64,000 nucleotides of DNA from Bradyrhizobium icense (GTDB lineage: Bacteria; Pseudomonadota; Alphaproteobacteria; Rhizobiales; Xanthobacteraceae). Shown here one piece after another: positions 1 to 8,577 of the stretch. The number at the start of each line of letters is the position of its first letter. Position 1 is the stretch's first letter. The DNA is taken from NCBI RefSeq assembly GCF_001693385.1, contig NZ_CP016428.1, forward strand, positions 5,642,001 to 5,706,000. The letters are read 5' to 3'. Made by a program: the position numbers and the translations under genes. The notes beneath the pieces are model-generated. The model saw nothing but the letters and a program-made list of their open reading frames with translations, was not told where the DNA came from and did not search any database.

Positions 1-909
1 ACGGCGAAGCTCAGCCCAAGCGAGGGCAAGCTGGATTTTAACGTCAATTTTTACGAGCGCGGCCTATTTCCGCCGGGTGCCTATCACAGTGAAGGCCATC
101 AGGACGGGATGGGCGTGTGCCTTTATCTGGCACTCATGAAGCGTCTTTTCGGAGATCGCTTCACGCTTGCATTGCTCGACGACGTGGTCATGTCCGTCGA
201 TTCCGGACATCGCTATCAATTCTGCAAGCTGCTAAAATCGTATTTCCCCAATACCCAGTTTATCATTACGACCCACGACCGCCTTTGGGCGGAGCAGATG
301 CGCTCGGCAGGTCTGGTTACCACCAAGACATCGCTCGCATTTCACAGCTGGACCGTTGATACAGGTCCGCTTGTCGAATCAAATGAAGAAATCTGGGACG
401 AAATCGCGGCCGCACTTTCGCGCGGCAAGGTCGAAACCGCCGCCCATGGATTGCGGCGTCATCTTGAATATGCGTCTCGGCACCTAGCAGACCAGCTGGC
501 GGCGCGGCCTGCGTTCCGCAGCGACGGAAATTACGAGCTTGGTGAACTACTCCCGAGCGTTCTGGTTCGCATGAACGAACTCTGCGGCAAAGCTGCGGAT
601 GCCGCCCAATCCTGGGGCAATACCGCGGCAAAAGAGGAGGCTCTTAGCCGCAAGACGGCGCTATCCGAGTCAAACGGCGCACGCAGCGTTGAACAGTGGG
701 CCGTCAACAAGGCGGTGCATTACAACGAATGGGCCAATTTCGGCAAAAAAGATTTTGAACCCGTCATCGCCGCGTTCAAGAGCCTGCTCGAATGCTTTCG
801 CTGCGATGACTGCGGCTCGTGGCTTTACGCTTCGCCCAAACCAATCCCCGAGTCTCTGCGTTGCGCCTGCAACAAGGTCACCCTAAATCTCAAATCGAAA
901 CCCAAGTAG
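1..909 (+). CDS. SMC/RecF-like AAA ATPase, C-terminal part (5' end outside window)
   Basis: The reading frame is open from base 1, so the gene begins upstream of the window; the ATG at 109 is internal. Before it the frame reads SEGHQDGMG, which resembles an ABC-ATPase signature (SxGxQ), and after it LALLDDVVMSVD resembles Walker B, followed by IITTHD (H-loop). This is the C-terminal half of the ATP-binding head of an SMC/RecF-like ATPase. The tail (about residues 265-300 of the visible part) carries CFRCDDCG and RCAC, a probable zinc ribbon. Such ATPases often work in DNA repair or anti-phage systems. Next to a TIR-like gene 155 bp downstream a defence role is plausible, but this is inference. 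The N-terminal Walker A is not visible. Confidence 0.75.
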   Translation, partial: TAKLSPSEGKLDFNVNFYERGLFPPGAYHSEGHQDGMGVCLYLALMKRLFGDRFTLALLDDVVMSVDSGHRYQFCKLLKSYFPNTQFIITTHDRLWAEQMRSAGLVTTKTSLAFHSWTVDTGPLVESNEEIWDEIAAALSRGKVETAAHGLRRHLEYASRHLADQLAARPAFRSDGNYELGELLPSVLVRMNELCGKAADAAQSWGNTAAKEEALSRKTALSESNGARSVEQWAVNKAVHYNEWANFGKKDFEPVIAAFKSLLECFRCDDCGSWLYASPKPIPESLRCACNKVTLNLKSKPK

Positions 910-1064
910 ACGCGTATCTTTTTCGTAAACCATTGCCATCCTCATAATTCTCTATTTGGAACAATCACTTACGGAAGACACCAGGCCTTCACTTGCTCAA
1001 TTGCTGATCTCTCCGTTCAATATCGGGATTAGGTCATGCTGCGGCGTGATTCGCAGGAGCATCC

Positions 1065-2279
1065 ATGGGTTTCAAGATCAAGGGACTAGATGACCTTCAG
1101 CGCGAGATGACGCTTCTCAGCCAGGTCGCCGAAGCGCTGGACGGCAAGCTCACGACCGTCAACTTTGATCCCCATGATCAAACAAGCGTCGAGCGCGCCA
1201 TAGCCGACATGAAACTAGCGATTGACCAAAAGGTGAGCGGCTTTCGGAGCAGCACCATGGTCGATAACCTCGTGGCTGAGCTCAAGCAGAAATATGAAGA
1301 AGACATTCTAGCGCGTGCTGCAGCGGCGAGACTGGCGGACGGAGACAGGACGGTGGGTGGAAACGTGGACCAAGGCATTATGAGGCAGATCGAAAACACC
1401 GTGAACGACCTGCGCTCGGCCGAATTCAATACGTTCGACCGACACATCAAAAAGCTGTCGCGCCTGCTTCATTCGGAAACGCTCGAGCCGATTTCGAGCG
1501 CTCTGATTGCGGATATCGATCTTGATGCCTGGATCAAGTCAGGAGAAGCGACACAAGGTGGCATGGTCGGCAGCGCCACGCTGGAATGGCCGAGCGATCC
1601 GCAGAAAGAGCTCGGCTTGGTTATTCTCCTGATCGACAGATTCGCCCGGATCCCTGACGCGGCCATGGATTTCTCGCACACGTTTTACTATGCCGGGAAC
1701 AAGCTGACGGCCAATGTGCAGAACATGGCCGCACAGATGATCGTACCGTTTGCGCGAGATTACATCGAGCATGTCAAGAGGGCCACGGGTACGACAGAAG
1801 CCACTCTGCTGCCGGTCCGCTCTGGTCCGGCGGCACGCAAGGTCTTCATCGTCCACGGCCACGATGAGGGCGCGCGCGAGTCCGTCGCCCGATTTCTTGA
1901 ACAGCTCGAGTTCGAGGCGATCATTCTGCACGAACAGGCCAACCAAGGCCGCACCATCATTGAGAAGATTGAAGCACACGGCGAAGTCGGCTTTGCCGTC
2001 ATTTTGCTGACGCCAGATGACATCGGCGGCATGAAGAACAGGGATGATCTCCAGCCCCGCGCGCGACAGAACGTCTTGCTCGAATTAGGGTATTTCATCG
2101 GCCGCCTCGGACGAGCACGTGTCTGCGCGCTCAAGCGCGGCGATATTGAGGTGCCCTCCGACTTTGGAGGCGTTGTCTATGAACCATTCGATGCCGGCGG
2201 CGCGTGGAAACAGGCCCTGAGCCGTGAATTGCAGGCTGCAGGATTCGATATCGATTGGAATATCGCGATGAAGAAGTAG
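1065..2279 (+). CDS. TIR-like nucleotide-binding protein (PF10137-type effector)
   Basis: 404 residues. The N-terminal 250 residues are mostly helical and unrecognised, with possible coiled coil around 10-90. From about residue 259 lies the TIR-like domain: KVFIVHGHDEGAR, then ILLTPDD, then RQNVLLELGYFIG with the likely catalytic glutamate E340. This domain matches the family once called predicted nucleotide-binding protein containing a TIR-like domain, members of which act as NAD-degrading effectors in cyclic-nucleotide-triggered phage defence. AGGAG lies just upstream of the ATG. No cyclase gene is visible beside it, so it may be a stand-alone effector or work with the upstream ATPase; both ideas are inference. 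Confidence 0.8.
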   Translation: MGFKIKGLDDLQREMTLLSQVAEALDGKLTTVNFDPHDQTSVERAIADMKLAIDQKVSGFRSSTMVDNLVAELKQKYEEDILARAAAARLADGDRTVGGNVDQGIMRQIENTVNDLRSAEFNTFDRHIKKLSRLLHSETLEPISSALIADIDLDAWIKSGEATQGGMVGSATLEWPSDPQKELGLVILLIDRFARIPDAAMDFSHTFYYAGNKLTANVQNMAAQMIVPFARDYIEHVKRATGTTEATLLPVRSGPAARKVFIVHGHDEGARESVARFLEQLEFEAIILHEQANQGRTIIEKIEAHGEVGFAVILLTPDDIGGMKNRDDLQPRARQNVLLELGYFIGRLGRARVCALKRGDIEVPSDFGGVVYEPFDAGGAWKQALSRELQAAGFDIDWNIAMKK

Positions 2280-2338
2280 CTATGGCGGGCAAGTAGGGGT
2301 GCCAATGACCGCAAATCCACATTTGCGCAACTGCACCT

Positions 2339-3529
2339 TCACCGATCGAGCGCTTCATCGCGGGGAAATTTCTTCACTCTCGTTTCCGGGTTCGCCTTCG
2401 CATGCCGCGCCGACCATTGCCCGATAGTACGGAGCTTTACTCGTCGGTAGTCGCGAAATGGACCTCGCACAGCATCGAACTCGTCCACGTAAATGTGCGG
2501 GCCCTCAAACCACTCATCGCCTTTGTCGTCGATATCGATGACTGAATCGTACGGAAGTACAAGGTATTCCTCGAGCCAAGCCCTGTTTTTCTCCGGCAAC
2601 GCGTCCCAAATGGTCATAGCATTCGCACGAGCGGCCGCGAGTTGATTCACAAGCTTCTCGTCGTCCTCCGTGCGCCACGGATTGTTGTGCGGGGCGGAGT
2701 CGTCCATGCATTCCGCAAAATCCCAGGCCACGCCACCATCATCGATGAATGCGAGATGGCGGTGTCTTAGGACATGTAGTCCGTCATGGTGACAGCCTTC
2801 ATACCGATAGACGCACCATCGTCTCGCCCGGAGTTTCTCGCGCTGTGTTTCATCGGCATATGGATAGCGGTCATCACTGGCGTCTCTCACCAGAACTTCC
2901 AAACCGAAACTCTGCAGCAATCGCTGCGCCTTACGTTTGACGACGAGCTTTCGGCGCACCTCCGCGCTTAATGAACGCTGGCGGATCCGCTTTGACACTC
3001 CAAAGAACGTGAACAATACGTCGTCATTCTTGGGTTGGTAGAGCATGTCTTCCAGCTCGCCCTTGCCCCAAAGATATGCTTCCTGGAACCCAAGCTCCCG
3101 CGTCCTGGTTCGGAAAGCGTCGCGTGCCGCTTTGGAGAAATCACATGCGGCGGCGAAGATGATTCCATGGAGCTGTTGGCCGCGAGGAAGCGCATCCAGA
3201 TATGCCGCCATCTTTTTCGGCGGAATGGATTTTTCGCGTTTACATTGAATTAGCCAGACGCGGTCCTTTACGTCGCTATCGGTTCGGTTCTCACTGCCAT
3301 CATCATCGTCGTTGTCGCCATCAATTCCACCGTCGAAGTTACCCTGCACAGCTTCATAGCCGCGCGCGTCGAACCCTTCATCACTCCCGGTTCGCCCCGT
3401 AGCCTCAAGCTCACGCCATTGCCTGAAATCGTAGAGGAGACGGCGCACCAAGTCCTCAAACCGGCGGGGCTCCAGATCCTCGAAATGCAAGGGACCGGTC
3501 GTTTTCGTCGGAATCGACTTCGTCACCAT
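2339..3529 (-). CDS. Mrr-like restriction endonuclease-domain protein
   Basis: 396 residues. The N-terminal FEDLEPRRFEDLVRRLL is the typical entry helix of Mrr-type nucleases. D54 in GSDEGFDARG and Q96/K98 in LIQCKRE form a PD-(D/E)xK-type active site, separated by an acidic insert (about residues 65-85). The domain continues through a Rossmann-like part (GIIFAAACDFSKAAR). The C-terminal 190 residues, with several His and Cys, are not recognised and could bind a substrate. The gene starts only 4 nt after the Fic gene stop, so it is almost certainly the third gene of the mobile-mystery operon. Restriction of modified or foreign DNA is the likely role, inferred from the family. Confidence 0.75.
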   Translation of the reverse strand: MVTKSIPTKTTGPLHFEDLEPRRFEDLVRRLLYDFRQWRELEATGRTGSDEGFDARGYEAVQGNFDGGIDGDNDDDDGSENRTDSDVKDRVWLIQCKREKSIPPKKMAAYLDALPRGQQLHGIIFAAACDFSKAARDAFRTRTRELGFQEAYLWGKGELEDMLYQPKNDDVLFTFFGVSKRIRQRSLSAEVRRKLVVKRKAQRLLQSFGLEVLVRDASDDRYPYADETQREKLRARRWCVYRYEGCHHDGLHVLRHRHLAFIDDGGVAWDFAECMDDSAPHNNPWRTEDDEKLVNQLAAARANAMTIWDALPEKNRAWLEEYLVLPYDSVIDIDDKGDEWFEGPHIYVDEFDAVRGPFRDYRRVKLRTIGQWSARHAKANPETRVKKFPRDEALDR

Positions 3530-3533
3530 CCCT

Positions 3534-4133
3534 TCACGACCTCACGAACTTCATAAGCGGAGCGATATCGTGATTGTCCGCTGCCTGGAGGGCGGCGACA
3601 TAGGCGTCGCGCAATGCGCCAGTTTCGTGAATGGTGCCGCTGCCCCAAGTAAAGGCCTTGCCGCCGAGCTTTTCGATCAACAAATCGGCCATCATGCGCG
3701 CATGCCGGCCATTGCCGTTCGGGAAACCATGAATCTGCGTCAGGCGATGATGCAGCCGCACCGCGATTTCATCGGGCGGGAAGGTCTTATTTTCTACCCA
3801 GAAGCGTACGTTATCGAACATCACCGGCATTTCGGCGGCAACCAGATGCGGATCGATGCCGATGTTCAGTTCCTTCTGGCGATACTTTCCCGCCCACTTC
3901 CACACTTCGCCGAACATCTGCTTGTGCAGGTTCTTCGAGAAGCCTTCGTCGAGCAGCGCCTCGGCGCCGCCGCGGCGACGGCCTCCCCACACCGCTCCTT
4001 TCAGGATGTTTTCTTCCTCGGCTTCATTGAGGTCGGCGCGCGTTGTGACCCATGTCTGGATCAGGTCGCCGCGCAGCGCTGGATCGAGCGGCGTCGCGTC
4101 GTTCGGCTCCTGAAACAGATCAGTCTCGGTCAT
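3534..4133 (-). CDS. mobile mystery protein B (Fic domain)
   Basis: 199 residues. The Fic core motif HGFPNGNGRHAR spans residues 135-146. The family consensus is HxFx(D/E)GNGR; here N139 replaces the acidic residue that holds Mg2+ in AMP-transferring Fic enzymes, so the reaction may differ from classic AMPylation. An N-terminal region with a W-x-W (VWKWAG) precedes it, as in mobile mystery protein B. The gene overlaps the end of the upstream regulator gene by 14 nt and is followed by the Mrr-like nuclease after 4 nt. The pair A/B behaves like a regulator/toxin-like couple found on mobile DNA; the toxin idea is inference. Confidence 0.85.
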   Translation of the reverse strand: MTETDLFQEPNDATPLDPALRGDLIQTWVTTRADLNEAEEENILKGAVWGGRRRGGAEALLDEGFSKNLHKQMFGEVWKWAGKYRQKELNIGIDPHLVAAEMPVMFDNVRFWVENKTFPPDEIAVRLHHRLTQIHGFPNGNGRHARMMADLLIEKLGGKAFTWGSGTIHETGALRDAYVAALQAADNHDIAPLMKFVRS

Positions 4134-4584
4134 TCCAGAGATCCCGCTCCTTCACATTCTCACGGATATAGGCGTCAATCCGCTCGTCCGTGTTGCCGTC
4201 GGCCGTCTCCTGGGCTTCGAGCCTCATCGTGTGCGCAACCCGGCCGAGCTCGCGCTTTGCGATCTTGCGCGCCCGCCCGAGTACGGCGCCTTCAAGGGAG
4301 TCGTTTGGTACGAGCGCATAGACAAGCGTGCAGTCGAGGGCTTCTGCTGCGCGCCGCAGCGTCTTCAACTGAATGCTGCCACTCTCTTCCGATTGCTCCA
4401 ACGTCTCGACGCTCTGCGGCCGGACAGCGAGCCTTCGTGCAAATTGCACACCCGTCATGCCGAGGGCATCACGGATGGCGCGCACCCACCCTTTCGGTGG
4501 CGCATGGAACCGCTCCACGGGCTTGAGCCCCTGGAGACGATCGTCGAGCCTTTGTCGGGCGCGGTGACGTGTACCGGTTTTCAT
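4120..4584 (-). CDS. mobile mystery protein A (XRE-type regulator)
   Basis: 154 residues from the start MKTG, chosen because it matches the family and leaves room for a promoter; an upstream in-frame ATG at 4635 would run through the operator. An XRE-like helix-turn-helix lies around residues 35-80 (MTGVQFARRLAVRPQSVETLEQ). It is the usual partner of the Fic protein encoded just downstream with a 14-nt overlap. It probably represses its own operon through the inverted repeat at 4641-4664. Its job as antitoxin is likely but inferred. Confidence 0.85.
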   Translation of the reverse strand: MKTGTRHRARQRLDDRLQGLKPVERFHAPPKGWVRAIRDALGMTGVQFARRLAVRPQSVETLEQSEESGSIQLKTLRRAAEALDCTLVYALVPNDSLEGAVLGRARKIAKRELGRVAHTMRLEAQETADGNTDERIDAYIRENVKERDLWNDRD

Positions 4585-4640
4585 AGTATAGCCTGATTCC
4601 AGAAGACTATTCTCAGGTTCTAACCTTAGTCTCACGCCAT

Positions 4641-4664
4641 AATATCAGGGTCTAGGTTGATATT
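4641..4664. promoter_or_regulatory. inverted repeat, probable operator of the mobile-mystery operon
   Basis: AATATCA and TGATATT are perfect inverted arms of 7 bp separated by 10 bp. The repeat sits 57 bp upstream of the mobile mystery protein A start, in an AT-rich stretch unlike the surrounding DNA. Binding by the XRE protein is inferred from position and symmetry. Confidence 0.5.
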
Positions 4665-4710
4665 CTATGAATAAAATCAGGTCATGGCCTGCCAGCTAAC
4701 CCTTTGAAAT

Positions 4711-5334
4711 TCAAAAGGGGAGCTGGCTTCTGTCGATTCCAGCCGCGAACCTAAGAGCGTTCCTGGCCCAGACGTCCCCCTCACGCGCGGCCAGTTCCAA
4801 TGCCAACGGGCCAGTCAGCAGCCAGGATGGCAGCCGCGGCTGACCACGCTGGGCGGCATACTTCGCGCGGCATCCGGCAACGAAGCGATCCTTCCGCGCC
4901 ATCACGTCGGGAAAGGATTGCAGCTGTACCGCGGGATCGTAACGCATATGCGTGCGATACCGCAGATACACCGGTAGCCCATCAGAGAGCTGCCACGCCA
5001 CCAGTGGCATGGCGGCCGCCGCGAAGGACGAGCCGTGCGGCAGATAATGCGGCCCCAGATCGACAATCGTATCCTGAACCTCGACCCAGAAATGCGAGGG
5101 CTGGTCGCTACCGTAGCCAAATCCCTGCAGACCGGCTCGTTCCCCCGAGCGGGCAACAACGAACGCTACGAAATCCCCGCCGGCGAGGCAGGTGTCGAAG
5201 CCTTCATCCTGCAACAACGCAAACACGGCAAAAGCCGCATATAGGCAACGCTTGTCAAAATCATCCGCGAACTCACTGCGGAGCGTCTTGTCCACAATTG
5301 CCAGTGTTCGCACTATCGCGCTTTCGATTCGCAT
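4711..5334 (-). CDS. hypothetical protein, possible DUF2026-like / cysteine-hydrolase fold
   Basis: 207 residues, cytosolic, no signal peptide. A cysteine at the start of a helix (KRCLYAAFAVFALL, about C30), a later SHFWVE (H about 81) and DLGPHY (D about 91) form a Cys-His-Asp order seen in transglutaminase and papain-like enzymes. I think it belongs to the DUF2026 type, but that is from memory of similar sequences. It is transcribed divergently from the next gene. No substrate can be named. The last lines around residue 170 (LTGPLALELAAREG) are helical and unassigned. Confidence 0.6.
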   Translation of the reverse strand: MRIESAIVRTLAIVDKTLRSEFADDFDKRCLYAAFAVFALLQDEGFDTCLAGGDFVAFVVARSGERAGLQGFGYGSDQPSHFWVEVQDTIVDLGPHYLPHGSSFAAAAMPLVAWQLSDGLPVYLRYRTHMRYDPAVQLQSFPDVMARKDRFVAGCRAKYAAQRGQPRLPSWLLTGPLALELAAREGDVWARNALRFAAGIDRSQLPF

Positions 5335-5440
5335 CCTTCGAGTATAGCGCCGTACGCAGGTATTGGTCCGTTTTGAACGGACTCTTTGATGATGATCGTG
5401 CTGCCGTGACGCTATATGCTGGCCCCGATGACCGAAGACA

Positions 5441-6181
5441 ATGAGACGCCGCTATCGCAATGCGATGTGCCGCCTGAGCGAAGACCGGCTCTGGAGTCTT
5501 ATCATACGCCGTCTCGTCGATAGTGGCTCCGATGTTATTTCCCTGCGGCGCCTCATCAAGGATGTGCGGCGAAATTTCAATCTGTTCACGCGGGAAAACT
5601 ACGTCTGCCACGATGGGCTGCCCTACGACTATGCAGCGGTCCAACACAACGAAATGCTGGAGCGCGCGGGCTCCGGCGCGTTTTGGGGCCATACATCGGA
5701 TCCAAAGGCGTGGGGCACCTCGCAAATGGCCCACGAACAATTCGACAGACTGTCAGGCATTGCGTCGACCAACCGCAACCGCGAGGATCGATTGCCGTTA
5801 GCCCTCATCGATACGGTTGAAGGCTGGCTGAACAATAGCGGCGCGGACGAACTCGCGAAATGGAGCCATGCGTATCTTGCCCACGCCGGCACACCGCAGA
5901 AACGTGAAGAAGTGGCTCATCTGCTGGTTACAACGAATAAGATAACGAACGCGATTAAGGCGCTGGCGCGCGTTACCGAAGCGGTGTCCGCTTATATTCT
6001 GTTCGCGAGCGGGCGGTTGAACGGCCTGATGCCAACCGCACAGTTCGATCAGTTTGAAAAACTCGATCAATCGGTCATGCGCGCCGATCGCGTAGACCAG
6101 GCCCACATCCTCTGGGATAAGCTCAGCTCAGAAAGCGATTCCTGCCTTGAGGATGTTGGCCGCGATCTGACCCGGACCTAA
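5441..6181 (+). CDS. hypothetical protein
   Basis: 246 residues, soluble, helical in the second half (about 115-235) and without a known motif. The start codon is uncertain: the ATG at 5441 has no clear ribosome site, and another ATG at 5428 in a different frame is followed by a stop after 30 codons, so a frameshift near the 5' end is possible. It is divergent from the gene at 4711-5334, with about 100 bp between them. The helical make-up and the defence-type surroundings would fit an abortive-infection protein, but nothing in the sequence proves it. Confidence 0.55.
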   Translation: MRRRYRNAMCRLSEDRLWSLIIRRLVDSGSDVISLRRLIKDVRRNFNLFTRENYVCHDGLPYDYAAVQHNEMLERAGSGAFWGHTSDPKAWGTSQMAHEQFDRLSGIASTNRNREDRLPLALIDTVEGWLNNSGADELAKWSHAYLAHAGTPQKREEVAHLLVTTNKITNAIKALARVTEAVSAYILFASGRLNGLMPTAQFDQFEKLDQSVMRADRVDQAHILWDKLSSESDSCLEDVGRDLTRT

Positions 6182-6202
6182 GCAGGTGCCTGACCCCGCA
6201 AG

Positions 6203-6409
6203 TCAGCGGCTGGGCACGGTATGCGCGAACTGCGCCAGATCTGCGGGGCGCGCAGAAACTTGAGTACCCTCATTGAGCTTCATCGCCCAGTCACGCACCT
6301 GATCGGTAAAGGCCTTGTCCTCTTCGCCCGGCAGAGGTATGCGCCGAGCCTGGCTCCGCTTCTTTGTGCGATCTGGGAGTTGCGACAGGCGGAATGGACC
6401 GAGTTCAGC
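6203..6409 (-). pseudogene. possible C-terminal remnant of an unknown gene
   Basis: On the minus strand a frame without a start codon stays open from a TAG at 6410-6412 to a TGA at 6203. It encodes about 68 residues with normal-looking composition, including RRIPLPGEEDKAFTDQVRD and ending HTVPSR. No family is recognised. The rest of the 6182-6553 interval shows nothing else. Confidence 0.3.
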
Positions 6410-6553
6410 CTAGCTGATGGCAGAAGCGCGTACGGATGATGTGGTGGTGGGCGGACGAGCTCGACCGGCTAAGTGAGCACGGTCGTGTCATCAAAATGAT
6501 TGCCTGAGATAAAGGGGATTCAAAGTGGGGTGCTCCCTTAAGTCGCACCTCCA

Positions 6554-6736
6554 TTAGTTCGACATGTTGGTGTCAAGCAGCGCCAGAAGTGAGCGCACTA
6601 CTACTAGTCGCCGACGTCCGATCGTTGTCGTGACGATACGCCCAGCTCCTATCAACTCGCAAATCTTCGTGCGTCCCAAGCCGGTCACTTCGCATACATC
6701 GTCAATCGTGCAGGTGAGCCGCTGCGTGAATGGCAT
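6554..6736 (-). CDS. excisionase-like helix-turn-helix protein
   Basis: 60 residues from the start MPFTQRL. The order (CTIDDVCEVTGLGRTKICELI, then GRIVTTTIGRRRLVVVRSLLALL) is that of the MerR/excisionase-type HTH_17 family: a helix-turn-helix followed by a basic wing. The open frame extends further upstream to 7000, but only this part looks like a protein domain. It lies about 390 bp from a damaged tRNA-Glu, the kind of place where integrative elements insert, so it may be the recombination directionality factor of a lost or nearby element. No integrase is adjacent. Confidence 0.6.
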   Translation of the reverse strand: MPFTQRLTCTIDDVCEVTGLGRTKICELIGAGRIVTTTIGRRRLVVVRSLLALLDTNMSN

Positions 6737-7124
6737 CGTGCTCGGTTCTGCGCATTCGGAGCGGATAGACTGACTTGTGACTGTTATCCGCCAGTTTTCT
6801 CTCGTCGATTGAATCTCACATGGCCTCCTATTCGCACAAGGCTCGGACAGGACAAGAGTTGATGGTGGGACGAGCAACGTCAATTCGAACATCCGAGGGC
6901 GCTCGCGTACGGCAGCGCGCATCAGCGGCGGATTGAATATTTCCGGACACCAAAGGCGACGAGGAAATTTTTTGCGAATGCGCCAGCCACAGTGGGGCAT
7001 CGCACCGAGACTAGTCTATGTCGGCAGCAAATTTCCCAAGCGTTCGCCGCTGTTCACCAGCGTCTTATTCAACCATTATTCAACGAACGCGGCTGATGGC
7101 TACCTAAGTGCCTGAGTTTGCTGG
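6737..7124. other. non-coding stretch between excisionase-like gene and tRNA
   Basis: No convincing gene on either strand. Open frames here are short and lack domain-like sequence. The proximity to the tRNA suggests this could be a former element boundary, but no direct repeat of the tRNA 3' end was found by eye. Confidence 0.4.
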
Positions 7125-7193
7125 CGCTCCCTAGGGGAATCGAACCCTGTTCAGCCTCGAGAGGCCGCGTCCTGACCGCTAGACGAAGGGAGC
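7125..7193 (-). tRNA. degenerate tRNA-Glu (anticodon CUC)
   Basis: Read on the minus strand it begins GCTCCCT and ends AGGGAGC, a perfect 7-bp acceptor stem, with a normal D arm (GTCTAGCGGTCAGGAC) and TTCGATT T-loop. The total is about 69 nt, 3 short of a standard molecule. The anticodon stem CGGCC/GGCTG encloses only six bases (TCTCGA), and the T stem has CAGGG facing CCCCT, pairing at three positions. The missing bases fall in C, A and G runs, so this is either a decayed tRNA or a spot with homopolymer sequencing errors. Confidence 0.6.
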
Positions 7194-7304
7194 TAAACCA
7201 CTGAAATTGCGCCTAAACTTGCGATCTCATCAACTTCCTGCGTCTGGCACGTGGTAGATTACCACATCTAACCCATTGAACTTACACACACGGTTGGTTC
7301 ATTG

Positions 7305-7568
7305 GGGCCTATAAGCGTCCGACCGTTTTCGCATGACGGATGCGAGCGATGCCGGAAACCACCTCACAGAAGATGATCGGCGCGATCACCATCTTGATCG
7401 GCTTGATCAAGTCGTCGCCGAGTGCCTTGAACCAGTTATTAGTTGCGAGAGACGGCGACAGCAGCGACGAGGACACCGATCAGGATCGCGATCAGCACCT
7501 GGACATAAAGGAGGTTGTACGAAGGTCGAGACGCCCGCGCGGACCGCCGCAGTTTTCGATCTTGTCAT
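7305..7568 (-). pseudogene. dctA: 5' fragment of dctA (C4-dicarboxylate transporter)
   Basis: Minus-strand translation in shifting frames gives pieces typical of the DctA N-terminus: [17 protein letters not shown], then [16 protein letters not shown], then [16 protein letters not shown] and RHAKTVGR. A start ATG (7566-7568) with GGAGG upstream is present. Two stop codons and frameshifts interrupt it, and it ends after the second membrane segment. DctA imports succinate and malate, the main carbon source in nodules; a working copy must lie elsewhere if the strain is symbiotic. Confidence 0.6.
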
Positions 7569-7837
7569 GATTTCCTCCCCAAATACGAACTCGAATATCT
7601 GGTCGCCGCGCGTTGAGAGGCGACCGACATCACACGAGCGGCCACCTTGTCCGGTTCAGACGACGATGTCGGAAGTCCGACAATCGGCAACGTCATCCAA
7701 AAGCAGGCAGTTACGCGTGTTTTCTCGCCAAGCAAGGCGCTCACCAGATTCTGCGAGCGGCACGCCAATTGCTGGGATCAGGAGCAAACCCGCCGCAAGC
7801 CAAAGCGCTCGCAGCGGCCCCGTCTCAGGACTGCCCG

Positions 7838-8547
7838 ATGAGCCGCGCTCGATTGATCCCGATCAAAGCACTGATGCCGCTTATGCTCGGAAGTGAAAAC
7901 CGGCGAACATCAATGTCGCAGTTGCCGCCAAGTTCACCGAGCCGGCCGGGGACATCGCACCCTTCAACCAGAAATCCGGACAGAAGGCCGTGTTCGGCGC
8001 GAGCCAACAGCTTTCTAGCCAGATTACGCACTGCGGGTCGTGCCAAATGATTCTCACGGCCAACGATTCCCGCCCGAAGAAATTGGGCGAGGATATTCTC
8101 GCCGAACGTGAAAGCCGGCTCACCTACGCTAGCGGCAACCTGGTGCTCTGGAGCAGGACGGCGAAGTTCGTGAACGGCTCCGACACGTTCACGACGGCAT
8201 CTATCCTAAAATTGTCGATCTGCAACTCCGCCGCGGCGCTCTTTGGCGCAACTGCAGTGGAAGCGACGAAGGCCATCGACGTCTATGAGGGCATGCAACT
8301 GGAGCCGGTCGAGGGCGCCACCATCACGCAGGCCTACCAATTCGTCGGGACGGAATATGCCGAGCTCAGCGCCGCCCCGCTTCCGCAACTCGCAGACAGC
8401 AAGACCCGTTTCGCGCTGGCTCGTGCCGCAGGAGTTTGTGACCCGATCTCGCAGGACGTGGTGCGGTTGGAGACTGACGCAATAACCGAGCGACGCGCGC
8501 CTTCCGTAAGGGGCCCGGTAGTCTACGCAAGCATTGCGCGAGCATGA
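7838..8547 (+). pseudogene. modA: modA-like molybdate-binding protein gene, frameshifted
   Basis: Starting at the ATG at 7838, pieces in different frames read NINVAVAAKFTEPA, VFGASQQL and, from about 8050, TANDSRPKKLGEDILAERES and YASGNLVLWSR, ending in the ModA-like QFVGTEYAELSAAPLPQL. Intact ModA is a periplasmic molybdate-binding protein; here frameshifts separate signal, N-lobe and the rest. About 7762-8250 is also repeated at about 10600-11100, showing a duplicated mod locus. It stands directly before modB, its normal place. Confidence 0.65.
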
Positions 8548-8577
8548 CTGTATGCTCGAACGCTTAGGTTGACGCGC

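Noticed and set aside
7333..7896. Plus-strand 187-codon frame over the dctA relic
   Set aside because: The minus strand carries the DctA sequence; the plus frame is Arg/Ser-rich shadow.
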